The notes below the pieces were generated by a model, which did not search any database, was not told where the DNA came from, and worked only from the letters and a program-made list of their open reading frames with translations. The position numbers and the translations under genes are program-made. From Thalassobellus sediminis (GTDB taxonomy: Bacteria; Bacteroidota; Bacteroidia; Flavobacteriales; Flavobacteriaceae), in NCBI RefSeq assembly GCF_044386045.1, contig NZ_JBISCD010000037.1, positions 282,424 through 346,423 of the forward strand: a stretch of 64,000 nt of DNA, in the 5' to 3' direction. Positions 17,915 to 26,755 of this stretch are shown one piece after another; the first letter of the stretch is position 1; the number at the start of each line of letters is the position of its first letter.

Positions 17915-19225
17915 ATGATAGCTAAAATTAAAAAATTCTTACTTTCTATCGAACAAGTTCCCACGCTACTCTATCTTGTAAAATGGGTGTTTATTTGTTT
18001 GCTTTTAGGCGCTGTTGCTGGTAGTGTTTCGGCTTTCTTTCTTACGAGTTTAGATTGGGCAACAAATTACAGAGAATCTCATTTATGGATTATTTGGTTG
18101 TTACCAATTGGCGGTTTTATTATTGGCTTGTCTTATCATTTATATGGTAATGAGGTTGTAAAAGGCAATAACTTATTACTTGAAGAATTTCATTCACCAA
18201 AAAAAATAATCCCTTTTAAAATGGCGCCTTTGGTATTATTTGGCACTATTGTAACACATTTATTTGGTGGATCGGCAGGTCGTGAGGGTACAGCAGTACA
18301 AATTGGAGGTGCTATTGCCGACCAGTTTACAAAAATTTTAAAACTCTCTAAACGCGATAGACAAATTCTTTTAATTGCAGGTATTAGTGCTGGTTTCGCT
18401 TCTGTTTTTGGAACACCGTTAGCCGGAGGTATTTTTGCGCTTGAGGTTTTAGTTTTAGGAAGAATAAGACTCGATGCTATCATTCCTAGTTTTATGGGTG
18501 CTGTTTTTGCAAACTATTTTTGTGAAATCTGGAACGTAACACATACACATTATCATATTTCTGAGGTTGCCGAAATGAATCCTATAAATCTATTATGGGC
18601 ATTATTAGCAGGTATTATTTTTGGTTTGGTTGCGATGCTATTTTCTAAATCGACTCATTTTTGGAGTAATCTATTTAAAAAATATATTAAATATCCGCCA
18701 TTACGTCCTGTTATTGGTGGTGTTATTTTAGCCGTTACCATTTATTTTATGGGAACAACTAAGTACATTGGTTTGGGTATTCCTACCATTGTAGATGCGT
18801 TTGATGTGAACCTCAACTCTTATGACTTTTTATTAAAAGTATTACTCACCTCTTTTACGCTAGGTGCTGGTTTTAAAGGAGGTGAAGTAACGCCTTTATT
18901 TTTTATAGGTGCTACTTTAGGAAATGTACTCATTTGGTTTATCCCGTTACCAATGGGATTACTTGCCGGTATGGGTTTTGTTGCTGTTTTTGCAGGCGCT
19001 ACCAATACACCTATTGCATGTACAATTATGGGCATTGAATTATTTGGTATAGAAGCAGGCGTTTTTATTGCTTTAGCGTGTAGTACTGCCTATTTATTTT
19101 CTGGTCATTCAGGTGTGTATGCCTCCCAAATTATTGGAAGTCCGAAAAACAATTTCTATATACGTGAAAAAGGGTTACCGCTTTCTGATATTAAAAAGAG
19201 ACGTGATAAACAGGAAAAGACTTAA
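17915..19225 (+). CDS. ClC antiporter, fluoride (CLC-F) type motifs
   Basis: A 436-residue multi-span ClC-family protein; the ATG at 17915 is preferred over an in-frame TTG at 17906. The gating-glutamate loop reads GREGT (about residue 125) instead of GREGP. The first anion-binding loop reads GNNLLL (about residue 84) instead of GSGIP. From what I know of the family, those two changes mark the CLC-F fluoride/proton antiporters. The third loop, KGGEVTPLFFIGA, is conserved. The likely role is expelling fluoride. It is monocistronic, with no CrcB/FluC gene beside it. A chloride transporter remains possible. Confidence 0.78.
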   Translation: MIAKIKKFLLSIEQVPTLLYLVKWVFICLLLGAVAGSVSAFFLTSLDWATNYRESHLWIIWLLPIGGFIIGLSYHLYGNEVVKGNNLLLEEFHSPKKIIPFKMAPLVLFGTIVTHLFGGSAGREGTAVQIGGAIADQFTKILKLSKRDRQILLIAGISAGFASVFGTPLAGGIFALEVLVLGRIRLDAIIPSFMGAVFANYFCEIWNVTHTHYHISEVAEMNPINLLWALLAGIIFGLVAMLFSKSTHFWSNLFKKYIKYPPLRPVIGGVILAVTIYFMGTTKYIGLGIPTIVDAFDVNLNSYDFLLKVLLTSFTLGAGFKGGEVTPLFFIGATLGNVLIWFIPLPMGLLAGMGFVAVFAGATNTPIACTIMGIELFGIEAGVFIALACSTAYLFSGHSGVYASQIIGSPKNNFYIREKGLPLSDIKKRRDKQEKT

Positions 19226-19232
19226 GCTAAAA

Positions 19233-20024
19233 CTAACGCTCCTTTTTGATGTATTCTAAAACATCAACTAACGGACTAACCCAAATTGATGCTTCGTTTT
19301 CCTTTAAGTATTGTACAAACTTATTGTGTTCGTCTAAATCGACATTTAAATTATGTTCGCCACCAACACCGTGAAACAAGAATACCGCTAAAGAGCTACT
19401 TGTTTTGGCTTGTTCTACAATACTTATTAAATGGTCTGCAGTATCGCCATTAACACTAAAGGCTTTAACATCAAATAAATCTAAATTAGATGTCTCGAAA
19501 CCCGCTTCTACACCACGAGCACCAACAAAATCGGTTTTAATAAGTTCTATAAAAGAAGAATCTCGAATGGCTGTATCTCCACAGGTATAAGCAAAGGTTC
19601 TTTTGGTTTTACCATCGATAGTATGTAACAAGGTATTTGCTAATTTAATTTCGCTTACAATTTTATCAATGGAATAGGTATCTAAATCGTAATCTGGATT
19701 GACCCATTCTCTTCCTTCTGGCTTTCCATCACACGGATGAAATAATGTATGATTGCCTAATTCATGGCCTTTATTTGCTAATGCTTTCCAATCATTCAAC
19801 CTATTATTTAATGACGCTGAATTTCCAGGAACATAAAATGTGGCTTTCAATCCTAAAGAATCTAAAATAGTTAATACATTATCTAAATGCACATTCAATC
19901 CGTCATCGTACGTTAAAGAAACGGCGCATTGTTTTGTATTCCAAAGTGCTTTATTTTCATTTTGTGCATTCGTTATAAATGATGCCATAAATACTAAGAA
20001 AACGCATGCTTTTAAATGTTTCAT
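19233..20024 (-). CDS. Secreted polysaccharide deacetylase (NodB domain)
   Basis: Starting at the ATG read from 20024, the protein has 263 residues and an N-terminal signal peptide (MKHLKACVFLVFMASFITNA). The NodB domain shows the metal-binding aspartates in SLTYDDG and the paired histidines in GNHTLFHP, the D-H-H triad of carbohydrate esterase family 4. A late FLFHGVGG segment supplies the motif-5 His. An in-frame start at 20045 would overlap the upstream gene. It forms a pair with the serine hydrolase 10 bp upstream. The substrate is unknown. Confidence 0.85.
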   Translation of the reverse strand: MKHLKACVFLVFMASFITNAQNENKALWNTKQCAVSLTYDDGLNVHLDNVLTILDSLGLKATFYVPGNSASLNNRLNDWKALANKGHELGNHTLFHPCDGKPEGREWVNPDYDLDTYSIDKIVSEIKLANTLLHTIDGKTKRTFAYTCGDTAIRDSSFIELIKTDFVGARGVEAGFETSNLDLFDVKAFSVNGDTADHLISIVEQAKTSSSLAVFLFHGVGGEHNLNVDLDEHNKFVQYLKENEASIWVSPLVDVLEYIKKER

Positions 20025-20034
20025 ATGCTTAAAA

Positions 20035-21324
20035 TTAATCATCAACAGCTTGATTTACTAAAGTTCTAAATATTTGCGAAGTATCATCACCACTAATTCG
20101 TTGTGTCTGCTTTAATAATATGCCAATATAATCTTCTTTAGGATCTGCAAAATACTTCGTATTAAAATAACCGCCCCACTCAAAAGTACCTTCGCTGCTG
20201 TTACCTCCTAAATCATGTTTTTTCTTATCAACAAGTCCAAAAGCTAATCCGTGAGCTCTTTCAATATTTTCAGATATATAAGGAATTTGATTGGTTAAAA
20301 TAGTTTCTACAGTGGTTCTGCTTAAAAGTCTAACACCATTTAATTCTCCTTTGTTTAAATACATTTGTAAAAACGTTGCATAATCCTTTGCTGTACTAGA
20401 AAGTCCTGCTCCACCTGATAAAAACCGTTTAGCTCCGGTTTTAGGATAATCGGTATCGTAAAATGTTACAGGATATTTAACCCATACATTATCTTCTTTT
20501 GTTTGAACCGTTACCAACCTATCGTATTTTGATTCTGGAAGATAAAACTGTGTATCCTCCATTCCTAAAGGCTCGAAAATTCTAGTTTTTAAAAATTCAT
20601 CAAAAGGCATTCCAGACATAATTTCAACAAAGTATCCTAACACATCTAGTCCTTCGCTATAAGTATACTTTTCACCTGGATTGTGGTGTAAAGGTAATTT
20701 GGCTAGTTTTTTAATATTATCGCCAATAGCAACATTTTCGGTAGTGAATAAATCTACAATACCTGCTTTAGCATATAGCTTTTTAAAACGTAAATCGCCA
20801 TCTATTTTCCCATAACCAATACCAGATGTATGCGTCAATAAATTTCGAATAGTTATTTGTGTATCGGCTGGCTTGGTTGTGTATGATGAATCTGCTTCGT
20901 TAAAAGTATCTAAAAGTTGGGCTTCTCCAAATTCTGGAATATATTTTGAAATAGGATCGTCTAAGCTAAATTTAGCTTCTTCCCACAACATCATAACGGC
21001 AGTTGAAGTAATGGCTTTAGACTGAGAAGCTATTCTAAAAATATGATCTAATTCCATATCTGTTTTAGAAGTGTTATCTGCCATTCCAAAAGCTTTATAA
21101 TACACTATTTTACCATGTCGAGCAATTAAAGCAACAGCACCAGGGATTTTCTTTTCTGAAACAGCAAACGTTAACATTGAATCTATGCGGTTTAACCTTG
21201 CACCTGACAGACCTACAGAACTAGGCGTTGCAATAGAAAGTGTTTCGGTTTGTAATGTTGGTGTTTGCTTAAAACAAGAGGTTAGTACAAATGCGGTAAG
21301 GCAAACTAAAAATAGTTTTTGCAT
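20035..21324 (-). CDS. Serine hydrolase lipoprotein, beta-lactamase/esterase fold
   Basis: A 429-residue protein with a lipoprotein signal (LTSC, residues 13-16). It has the class C beta-lactamase/DD-peptidase fold: an SxxK motif in RIASQSKAIT near residue 95, a YSE triplet in YTYSEG near residue 215 in place of Tyr-x-Asn, and FEWGGYF near residue 385 in the KTG-equivalent position. Such proteins are usually esterases or D-amino-acid peptidases rather than beta-lactamases. It is followed closely by the deacetylase, so both may act on the same cell-surface or dietary polymer. Confidence 0.82.
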   Translation of the reverse strand: MQKLFLVCLTAFVLTSCFKQTPTLQTETLSIATPSSVGLSGARLNRIDSMLTFAVSEKKIPGAVALIARHGKIVYYKAFGMADNTSKTDMELDHIFRIASQSKAITSTAVMMLWEEAKFSLDDPISKYIPEFGEAQLLDTFNEADSSYTTKPADTQITIRNLLTHTSGIGYGKIDGDLRFKKLYAKAGIVDLFTTENVAIGDNIKKLAKLPLHHNPGEKYTYSEGLDVLGYFVEIMSGMPFDEFLKTRIFEPLGMEDTQFYLPESKYDRLVTVQTKEDNVWVKYPVTFYDTDYPKTGAKRFLSGGAGLSSTAKDYATFLQMYLNKGELNGVRLLSRTTVETILTNQIPYISENIERAHGLAFGLVDKKKHDLGGNSSEGTFEWGGYFNTKYFADPKEDYIGILLKQTQRISGDDTSQIFRTLVNQAVDD

Positions 21325-21400
21325 GGGTTTAGTTGTTGATTAAATTAATAGAAAAGCTAAGTTACTTTTTTATAGATAATTATAATTATCTACAAACAAA

Positions 21401-21437
21401 AAAATCCCTTTCCAAATAAATGAAAAGGGACTTTTTT
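21401..21437 (-). terminator. Intrinsic terminator of the GH31 gene, copy 1 of a duplicated hairpin
   Basis: Stem TCCCTTT/AAAGGGA with a 12-nt loop. Read leftward it ends in an A/T-run; the right side also carries a T-run, so it may work both ways. About 30 bp are identical to the hairpin at 23938-23970. Confidence 0.8.
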
Positions 21438-21450
21438 AAATTACTACTTA

Positions 21451-23880
21451 TTAATTGATTTTTAAAACCAATTCTTTTCCTTTGTAAACAACACTTTTAT
21501 TGATTGCTTTAGGAATTTGCATGCCATTTCCATTAATATCATTAACAACTACAATATTAAATTGACGTTTTTTAATCATCTTAGGAAAAGCACCTGTTCT
21601 TTTTCCTATTGTTAAAATTTTATTTTCATCATCCCAACTAAACTTAATGGTAGAAAATAATCCTTTCTCATAATTATAGTTATCTTTTTCATCATCATAC
21701 AAAATAAATTCGCCATCGGCACCAGGATACACACGAATTTCTATAGGCGCATTATTTTTTTCGTTAGCATATTGAACAAAAGGTCCCATTGGTAAAATTG
21801 AACCCGATTTTACATATAAAGGCATAATATCAATAGCCGCTTCAGCTTGAATAGTCTGTCCGCCATCATATGTTTCTCCTGTCCAAAAATCTATCCATTT
21901 TGTATTTGCTGGTAAAAAAACCGCTCTTGATTTTGTTGTACTAAAATCTTCTTTTCCTCCAATAAATCTATTACCATCCTTTTTTACATCAACATACATT
22001 GGATCTGTTACAGGACAAACTAATAATGATTTTCCGAACATATACTCATCATTAATATCTAGTGCGTTTTTATCATCTGCAAAGTCCATGACTAAAGCAC
22101 GAATCATACTGGAAGCATTTGCTGTTACATCCCAAGACGTAGAATAAATATACGGTAATAACCTATATCTTAAATTGATAAACTTTTCAATAGCATCATA
22201 AGCCCAAGTTCCTTTATCTCCAAATTGATAAATTTCACGCGGACCATCGGTACCATGAGAACGCATCATAGGACAAAAAGTTCCATATTGTAACCAACGC
22301 ACATACAATTCTTTATAAGCTGAATTATTATTTCTTTCAGGATAATCCCATAGGAAAAAGCCACCAATATCAGTATTCCAATACGGAATTCCAGTTAATG
22401 AAAAATTCAACCCTGCCGAAATCTGATTTTTAAATTGAGGCCAACCAGCTTTTACATCGCCAGACCATGAATTAGCTCCAAAACGTTGTTGACCAGTAAA
22501 TGCAGAACGGGTAAGTATAAATACACGTTTATCTTCACGTGTTGCTCGCTGATGTTCATAAACACCTCCAACAGTTTTTAAAGGAAATAAGTTTCTATAT
22601 TTTCTAAACGACCCTAAATAAGTTTGTTCATCATAATCTTTATCTTGTCTTTCGTTATGATCTGGTTCGGTAGAATCCATCCACCAACCATCGTTTCCGA
22701 GACTAAAAATACCTTTGTTTAAGTATTTCCAATAAATATCGCGAGCTTCAGGATTATACGGGTCATAAACCCTAACTCCAGAACTCTTAGCATCTTTTGG
22801 CTGTGGCCATGTATTTTTATCTGTTAAAGGCCATGTTTTAAAATTAAATAACATGCCTTTTTCATTCAATTCTTTATAAGGTTTGGTTTTAGGCCCAAAA
22901 GAAGCCCAAATGGAAAAAATTACATGGGCATTTAAATCGTGAACCTCATCAATCATTTTCTTAGGGTTAGGGAATTCTGGATTTAAGAACTCCATTGAGT
23001 TCCATTGATAATTATTACCCCAATATTGCCAATCTTGTATTAGTCCATCAAATGGAACCTTTAATTCGCGGTATTTTTTAACAACACCAACCGCTTCATC
23101 TTGACTTTTATATCTTTCTTTACTTTGCCAATACCCATAAGTCCAATAAGGAAACATAGGTGCTTGACCTGTTAAATCTCTTATTTGTTTTACAACGCCA
23201 TCGGCATTGCCACCATACATAAAATAATAATCTACACAATCTCCTACTCTAGATTCAAAAGATGTTTCGAAAACACTATCTGAAAAATCTGTTGGTGAAT
23301 AATTATCCCAGAATACACCATAACCTTTTGATGATTGCATAACAGGAACAGCTGTAATTAAAACTTCTTGTAAAAGGTGTAATTTTTGATTTCTTTGAGA
23401 CATGTTTCCATCTTGAAACTGCCCTAAACCGTAAACCTCTTCATCTCTATCTAACACATATGATTGACGCACTACATAACTATCTTCATCAACATCTTTT
23501 ATTGATGTAATTTGAACGCCATAATCTTTCTCAACAAGTAATGACTTATTATCTGAAGAAACAAAGGATACGCTTCCTGTCTTTTTATTTATATGAACTG
23601 CTAATTTTAATGAAGAAATAATGACTTCATCTGCATTTTCTAACAAACTTAAATTTACAGTTTCTGGAGTTTTAATTACTGAATGGCTCTTTTTTTCGAA
23701 ATCTTTACCAATTGGAGATTTTAATACTCTCACTATTTCTGGAGTATAAAACTCAATAGCAACATTAATATTACTTATTTGAGTATTAACAACTTTAAGT
23801 GTTTGTTCATACTCTTGTCCTTTAGCAGAGAAAATAAAAACAAATACAAAAACTAATAATACATAAAAATTTTTCTTCAT
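21451..23880 (-). CDS. Glycoside hydrolase family 31 (alpha-glucosidase/xylosidase type)
   Basis: An 809-residue secreted GH31 enzyme starting at the ATG read from 23880 (MKKNFYVLLVFVFVFIFSAKGQ signal peptide); an in-frame ATG at 23895 adds five residues that spoil the signal. It has the GH31 N-terminal beta domain, then the barrel. The catalytic nucleophile Asp lies in GWWMDSTEPD near residue 400, and an acid/base Asp in NSWSGDVKAGW near residue 475. The N-terminal YGLGQFQDG segment is also typical. The likely substrate is an alpha-linked gluco- or xylo-oligosaccharide. Its neighbours hold no SusC/SusD pair. Confidence 0.92.
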   Translation of the reverse strand: MKKNFYVLLVFVFVFIFSAKGQEYEQTLKVVNTQISNINVAIEFYTPEIVRVLKSPIGKDFEKKSHSVIKTPETVNLSLLENADEVIISSLKLAVHINKKTGSVSFVSSDNKSLLVEKDYGVQITSIKDVDEDSYVVRQSYVLDRDEEVYGLGQFQDGNMSQRNQKLHLLQEVLITAVPVMQSSKGYGVFWDNYSPTDFSDSVFETSFESRVGDCVDYYFMYGGNADGVVKQIRDLTGQAPMFPYWTYGYWQSKERYKSQDEAVGVVKKYRELKVPFDGLIQDWQYWGNNYQWNSMEFLNPEFPNPKKMIDEVHDLNAHVIFSIWASFGPKTKPYKELNEKGMLFNFKTWPLTDKNTWPQPKDAKSSGVRVYDPYNPEARDIYWKYLNKGIFSLGNDGWWMDSTEPDHNERQDKDYDEQTYLGSFRKYRNLFPLKTVGGVYEHQRATREDKRVFILTRSAFTGQQRFGANSWSGDVKAGWPQFKNQISAGLNFSLTGIPYWNTDIGGFFLWDYPERNNNSAYKELYVRWLQYGTFCPMMRSHGTDGPREIYQFGDKGTWAYDAIEKFINLRYRLLPYIYSTSWDVTANASSMIRALVMDFADDKNALDINDEYMFGKSLLVCPVTDPMYVDVKKDGNRFIGGKEDFSTTKSRAVFLPANTKWIDFWTGETYDGGQTIQAEAAIDIMPLYVKSGSILPMGPFVQYANEKNNAPIEIRVYPGADGEFILYDDEKDNYNYEKGLFSTIKFSWDDENKILTIGKRTGAFPKMIKKRQFNIVVVNDINGNGMQIPKAINKSVVYKGKELVLKIN

Positions 23881-23937
23881 AAAATAATCACACATAAATT
23901 AATAAGTGTAAAAATAACATTTATTTTTTAATATCAT

Positions 23938-23970
23938 AAAAAATCCCTTTCCAAATAAATGAAAAGGGAC
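23938..23970 (-). terminator. Intrinsic terminator of the MscS gene, copy 2 of the duplicated hairpin
   Basis: Same stem and loop as at 21401-21431. Read leftward it ends in a U-run. It closes the sigma/small protein/MscS operon. Confidence 0.8.
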
Positions 23971-24029
23971 AAATAGAGAGTTTTTTAGTTTACAAAAATA
24001 ACCAACCAAATTTTAACCCTAACTTAAAG

Positions 24030-24857
24030 TTAATCTCGTATTCTTACTTGACTCTCTACAATATCTGAAATAGGAACAACTAGTTTTCCTTCTGATGTTT
24101 TTAATGTTACCGAAGCACCATCAATAGATTCAACCTCTCCTTTAATATTATTAAATTCTATATTTTGCCCTATTTCGTATGTTTTTCTAGCGTAAAACGT
24201 TTTTAATAATTCGCCAACCATTTTTTGTGCGCCAAAACCAAAAGCTAATGCAAAGGCTAATAAAAACGCTGCCAATATCAGGGTAATGTTACTTGTAATA
24301 ATTTCGGTATCAATACCAGCCTGATTTAAAGCTGTTATAGATGTAAATATTAGAATTAAAAAGAACACTATTTGACTAATAATTTTTGCTCCTGATAAAT
24401 CCATAGATTCGAAAAAGGATTTTAAACCTTTCTTAATAAGGTTTGCTAAAACTAATCCGATAGTAAAGATTACTAGCGCTGCAAATAATTGAGGTAAATA
24501 GCCTAACAGGTTACTAATTTGTTCAGAAATCATGGTTAAATTCATAATATCTGATGCCATAATTATAAGCATAATATACATAACCCATTTTACGAAAGTT
24601 GAAACAATTTTGATGGTATCAAAGTTCAATTTTTTACCTTCAACAATTTCTATTTCATTTAATACATCATCTAATTTATTGGCTTTAGCAATTTTTAAAG
24701 CTTTCTTAATAATTTTAACTACAAGTTTGGTTATTAACCAACCAATAACTAAAACTATTATAGTTCCTATTATACTTGGAAACACCTTTGTTAACTCAAG
24801 CCACATGGCTTTTAAAGATTCCATAGCAATATCTTTGAATTCTGTTGCTTTTTCCAT
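24030..24857 (-). CDS. MscS-family mechanosensitive channel
   Basis: A 275-residue membrane protein with conserved TM-helix repeats: spans near residues 21-45, 85-105, 120-145, 160-180 and 185-210. The pore-lining helix is Ala/Gly-rich (AAFLLAFALAFGFGAQKMVG). A small C-terminal beta domain (GQNIEFNNIKGEVESIDGAS) follows, as in the MscS middle domain. It would release solutes on osmotic downshock. It is the last gene of an operon with an ECF sigma factor and a 57-aa protein, which suggests stress-controlled expression. Confidence 0.88.
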   Translation of the reverse strand: MEKATEFKDIAMESLKAMWLELTKVFPSIIGTIIVLVIGWLITKLVVKIIKKALKIAKANKLDDVLNEIEIVEGKKLNFDTIKIVSTFVKWVMYIMLIIMASDIMNLTMISEQISNLLGYLPQLFAALVIFTIGLVLANLIKKGLKSFFESMDLSGAKIISQIVFFLILIFTSITALNQAGIDTEIITSNITLILAAFLLAFALAFGFGAQKMVGELLKTFYARKTYEIGQNIEFNNIKGEVESIDGASVTLKTSEGKLVVPISDIVESQVRIRD

Positions 24858-24890
24858 GATTTAATATTTTCGTTAGGGTTATTTGGATTT

Positions 24891-25064
24891 TTATTTTTTT
24901 CTTTTACTTATTACAGACTCAATAAGGTCTCCTATATTATAAGAGAATAAGGCCGCTAATTCCATAAGCAATTTTGCCATGGCAATATCACTCATAACCT
25001 TAGACTTAAGTTCCTGAGGAACTTCCTTGAGAGGCTGGTCTACATATTTAAACGGATTCTCCAT
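24891..25064 (-). CDS. 57-aa protein coupled to the ECF sigma gene
   Basis: A short ORF starting MENPFKYVDQPLKEVPQELK and ending in a basic tail (ISKRKK). Its ATG overlaps the sigma-factor stop codon by one base (TAATG), so translation is probably coupled. The middle (SDIAMAKLLMELAALFSYNI) looks like an amphipathic helix, with no signal peptide. I recall similar short proteins after ECF sigma genes in other flavobacteria. A role in sigma control is possible but unproven. Confidence 0.75.
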   Translation of the reverse strand: MENPFKYVDQPLKEVPQELKSKVMSDIAMAKLLMELAALFSYNIGDLIESVISKRKK

Positions 25065-25639
25065 TATTTAAGGTTATTAGTATATACGGTTACTAGTTTA
25101 TCTTTAGCACGTTTAATTCTCATTTTAACCGCACTTTCACCTATTCCTAAAGCACTTTCAATCTCTTTTATAGAAAGAGAATCTTGGTATTTTAGTAATA
25201 AAATCATTTTCTCCTCTGGAGAAATTAGCTCTAAAGCTACCTTCAATTTATCAACCTTCATACTTAAAAAACTAGTATCATCTTCTTCTTCATCTGAAAG
25301 GTTTTCTAAATCAGTATAATCTACCGATTGTTTTTCAAACTTTTTAGCCGTATTTCTGGTCACATAATTTACGCAATGATTATATGTAAATGAATATAAC
25401 CATGTTGAAAATTTAGATTTTCCTTTAAAACTAGCTAATTTAACAAAGAGTTTTAAAAACACATCTTGTGTCAAATCTTTTGCTTCGTCTTCATCTTTAG
25501 CAAACCCATAACATTTATTGTATACTAACATAGAGTATCTGTCATACAGAATCTCGAAAAGTAATGTGTCATTGTTTTTCACAATGCCATCTACCAGTTC
25601 TTCGTCTGTTAATTTATTAATATTTGTTAGGGTTTTCAA
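25064..25639 (-). CDS. ECF-type RNA polymerase sigma factor
   Basis: A 191-residue sigma-70 family protein of the ECF class. Region 2 (FEILYDRYSMLVYNKCYGFA, then DEAKDLTQDVFLKLF and FSTWLYSFTYNHCVNYVTRN) and region 4 (SPEEKMILLLKYQDSLSIKE, then ALGIGESAVKMRIKRAKDKL) are complete, joined by an acidic linker. The start is a TTG read from 25639; an in-frame stop lies upstream and the next ATG would remove region 2. No classical anti-sigma membrane gene follows. Instead come the 57-aa ORF and MscS, which may be targets or regulators. Confidence 0.9.
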   Translation of the reverse strand: MKTLTNINKLTDEELVDGIVKNNDTLLFEILYDRYSMLVYNKCYGFAKDEDEAKDLTQDVFLKLFVKLASFKGKSKFSTWLYSFTYNHCVNYVTRNTAKKFEKQSVDYTDLENLSDEEEDDTSFLSMKVDKLKVALELISPEEKMILLLKYQDSLSIKEIESALGIGESAVKMRIKRAKDKLVTVYTNNLK

Positions 25640-25847
25640 ATAATATAGCTTTCGCCAATTTAGTTGTTATAGTGTTTAAGACACTTCTGTTTTAAAGAAG
25701 TCACACTTTATAGTAAAAAAATAAAAATATAACTATTCGTTTTGAAATAGTTAAAATTTAATACGCATTCATTACGCAAACTACTATTTAAGTGCTATTT
25801 CATTTAAAACAAAATTAAGTAAGTTTTTACTTAAAAAAAGAAAAAAA

Positions 25848-25886
25848 CCACTAACCTTTTATTTAAAGTAAGATTAGTGGCTTTTT
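25848..25886 (-). terminator. Intrinsic terminator of the first TonB/DUF4249 unit
   Basis: Stem CCACTAA/TTAGTGG around an AT-rich loop, flanked by A/T-runs on both sides, just after the DUF4249 stop. The rest of the 25640-25904 gap shows nothing else I can name. Confidence 0.75.
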
Positions 25887-25904
25887 GTAAAAAAACAATA
25901 ATAA

Positions 25905-26750
25905 CTACTGAAAAGTATAACTTGTTTTAACTACTTGATTTACTCTAAAATAACCAAAGGCATAATTATCTGGCGTTGTTATATTGATACAGTTACCTCT
26001 TAAAGGCACAGGTGTTGAACTAAAAAGACCAGCACCTTCTGATTGCTCAATTATAATTCTAATATAATTGTAATAGGCTTCAGAAATACCAAAAAATGAA
26101 ACATCTACGATATCTCCTGGTTTATATTCTTCTATCTTATCTGTGTCTTCATCTTCTCCCTTTTCAAACCACCAGCTAATTTCATTACCATTTACAAATT
26201 CATCATCACCATCTTCTAATTCTGGTAGTAAATCGCCTCGTCTTTGAGTTTTAAATAAATAATAATTTTCTTCATCTACAGGGTCTGTAAAAATTACAGT
26301 AAATTCTAAAGCTTCATCATCAAAACCATCTTCAATAGATTGGGTGATTTCTGTTATATCTGTAACAGGTGTTAAAGTTTCATTGGCCGTAAAAGTTTCT
26401 CCTTCATATATAACTTCTAAAGTATAAGAATCATTAATAACAGGAACAAACTGGGTTGTTGTATAAGCCCCATTACTTTGATGTGTAAAAACAAACTCTT
26501 CTGCACTATTATTATTAGTCACTTTAACAGATGCATTGGTAACGCTTACATTTGTTGTGGCATCAAAATAAGGTGTTGATTTACTCAATTTTATAGTTTG
26601 ATTATTTCCTATTGTTCCTTTTTCCCAATCTATAGAAGCTTCAATAACTAATCTGGTTGGTGCTTCTTGTACATCTACATCAATAACATCTTCACAAGAT
26701 GTAAAAGCTAAAACAAAAAGTAATATGGTTAATTTAAAATATAAATTCAT
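25905..26750 (-). CDS. DUF4249 lipoprotein, copy 1
   Basis: A 281-residue protein with a lipoprotein signal (TSCED, residues 17-21), then an Ig-like beta domain typical of DUF4249. It ends with the family's FRGNCIN-like segment (LRGNCINITTPDNYAFGYF). DUF4249 proteins occur next to TonB-dependent receptors, probably as surface partners analogous to SusD. It follows the receptor gene by 5 bp. A close paralogue lies at 50291-51100 with the same partner. Confidence 0.88.
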   Translation of the reverse strand: MNLYFKLTILLFVLAFTSCEDVIDVDVQEAPTRLVIEASIDWEKGTIGNNQTIKLSKSTPYFDATTNVSVTNASVKVTNNNSAEEFVFTHQSNGAYTTTQFVPVINDSYTLEVIYEGETFTANETLTPVTDITEITQSIEDGFDDEALEFTVIFTDPVDEENYYLFKTQRRGDLLPELEDGDDEFVNGNEISWWFEKGEDEDTDKIEEYKPGDIVDVSFFGISEAYYNYIRIIIEQSEGAGLFSSTPVPLRGNCINITTPDNYAFGYFRVNQVVKTSYTFQ

Positions 26751-26755
26751 TTTTC

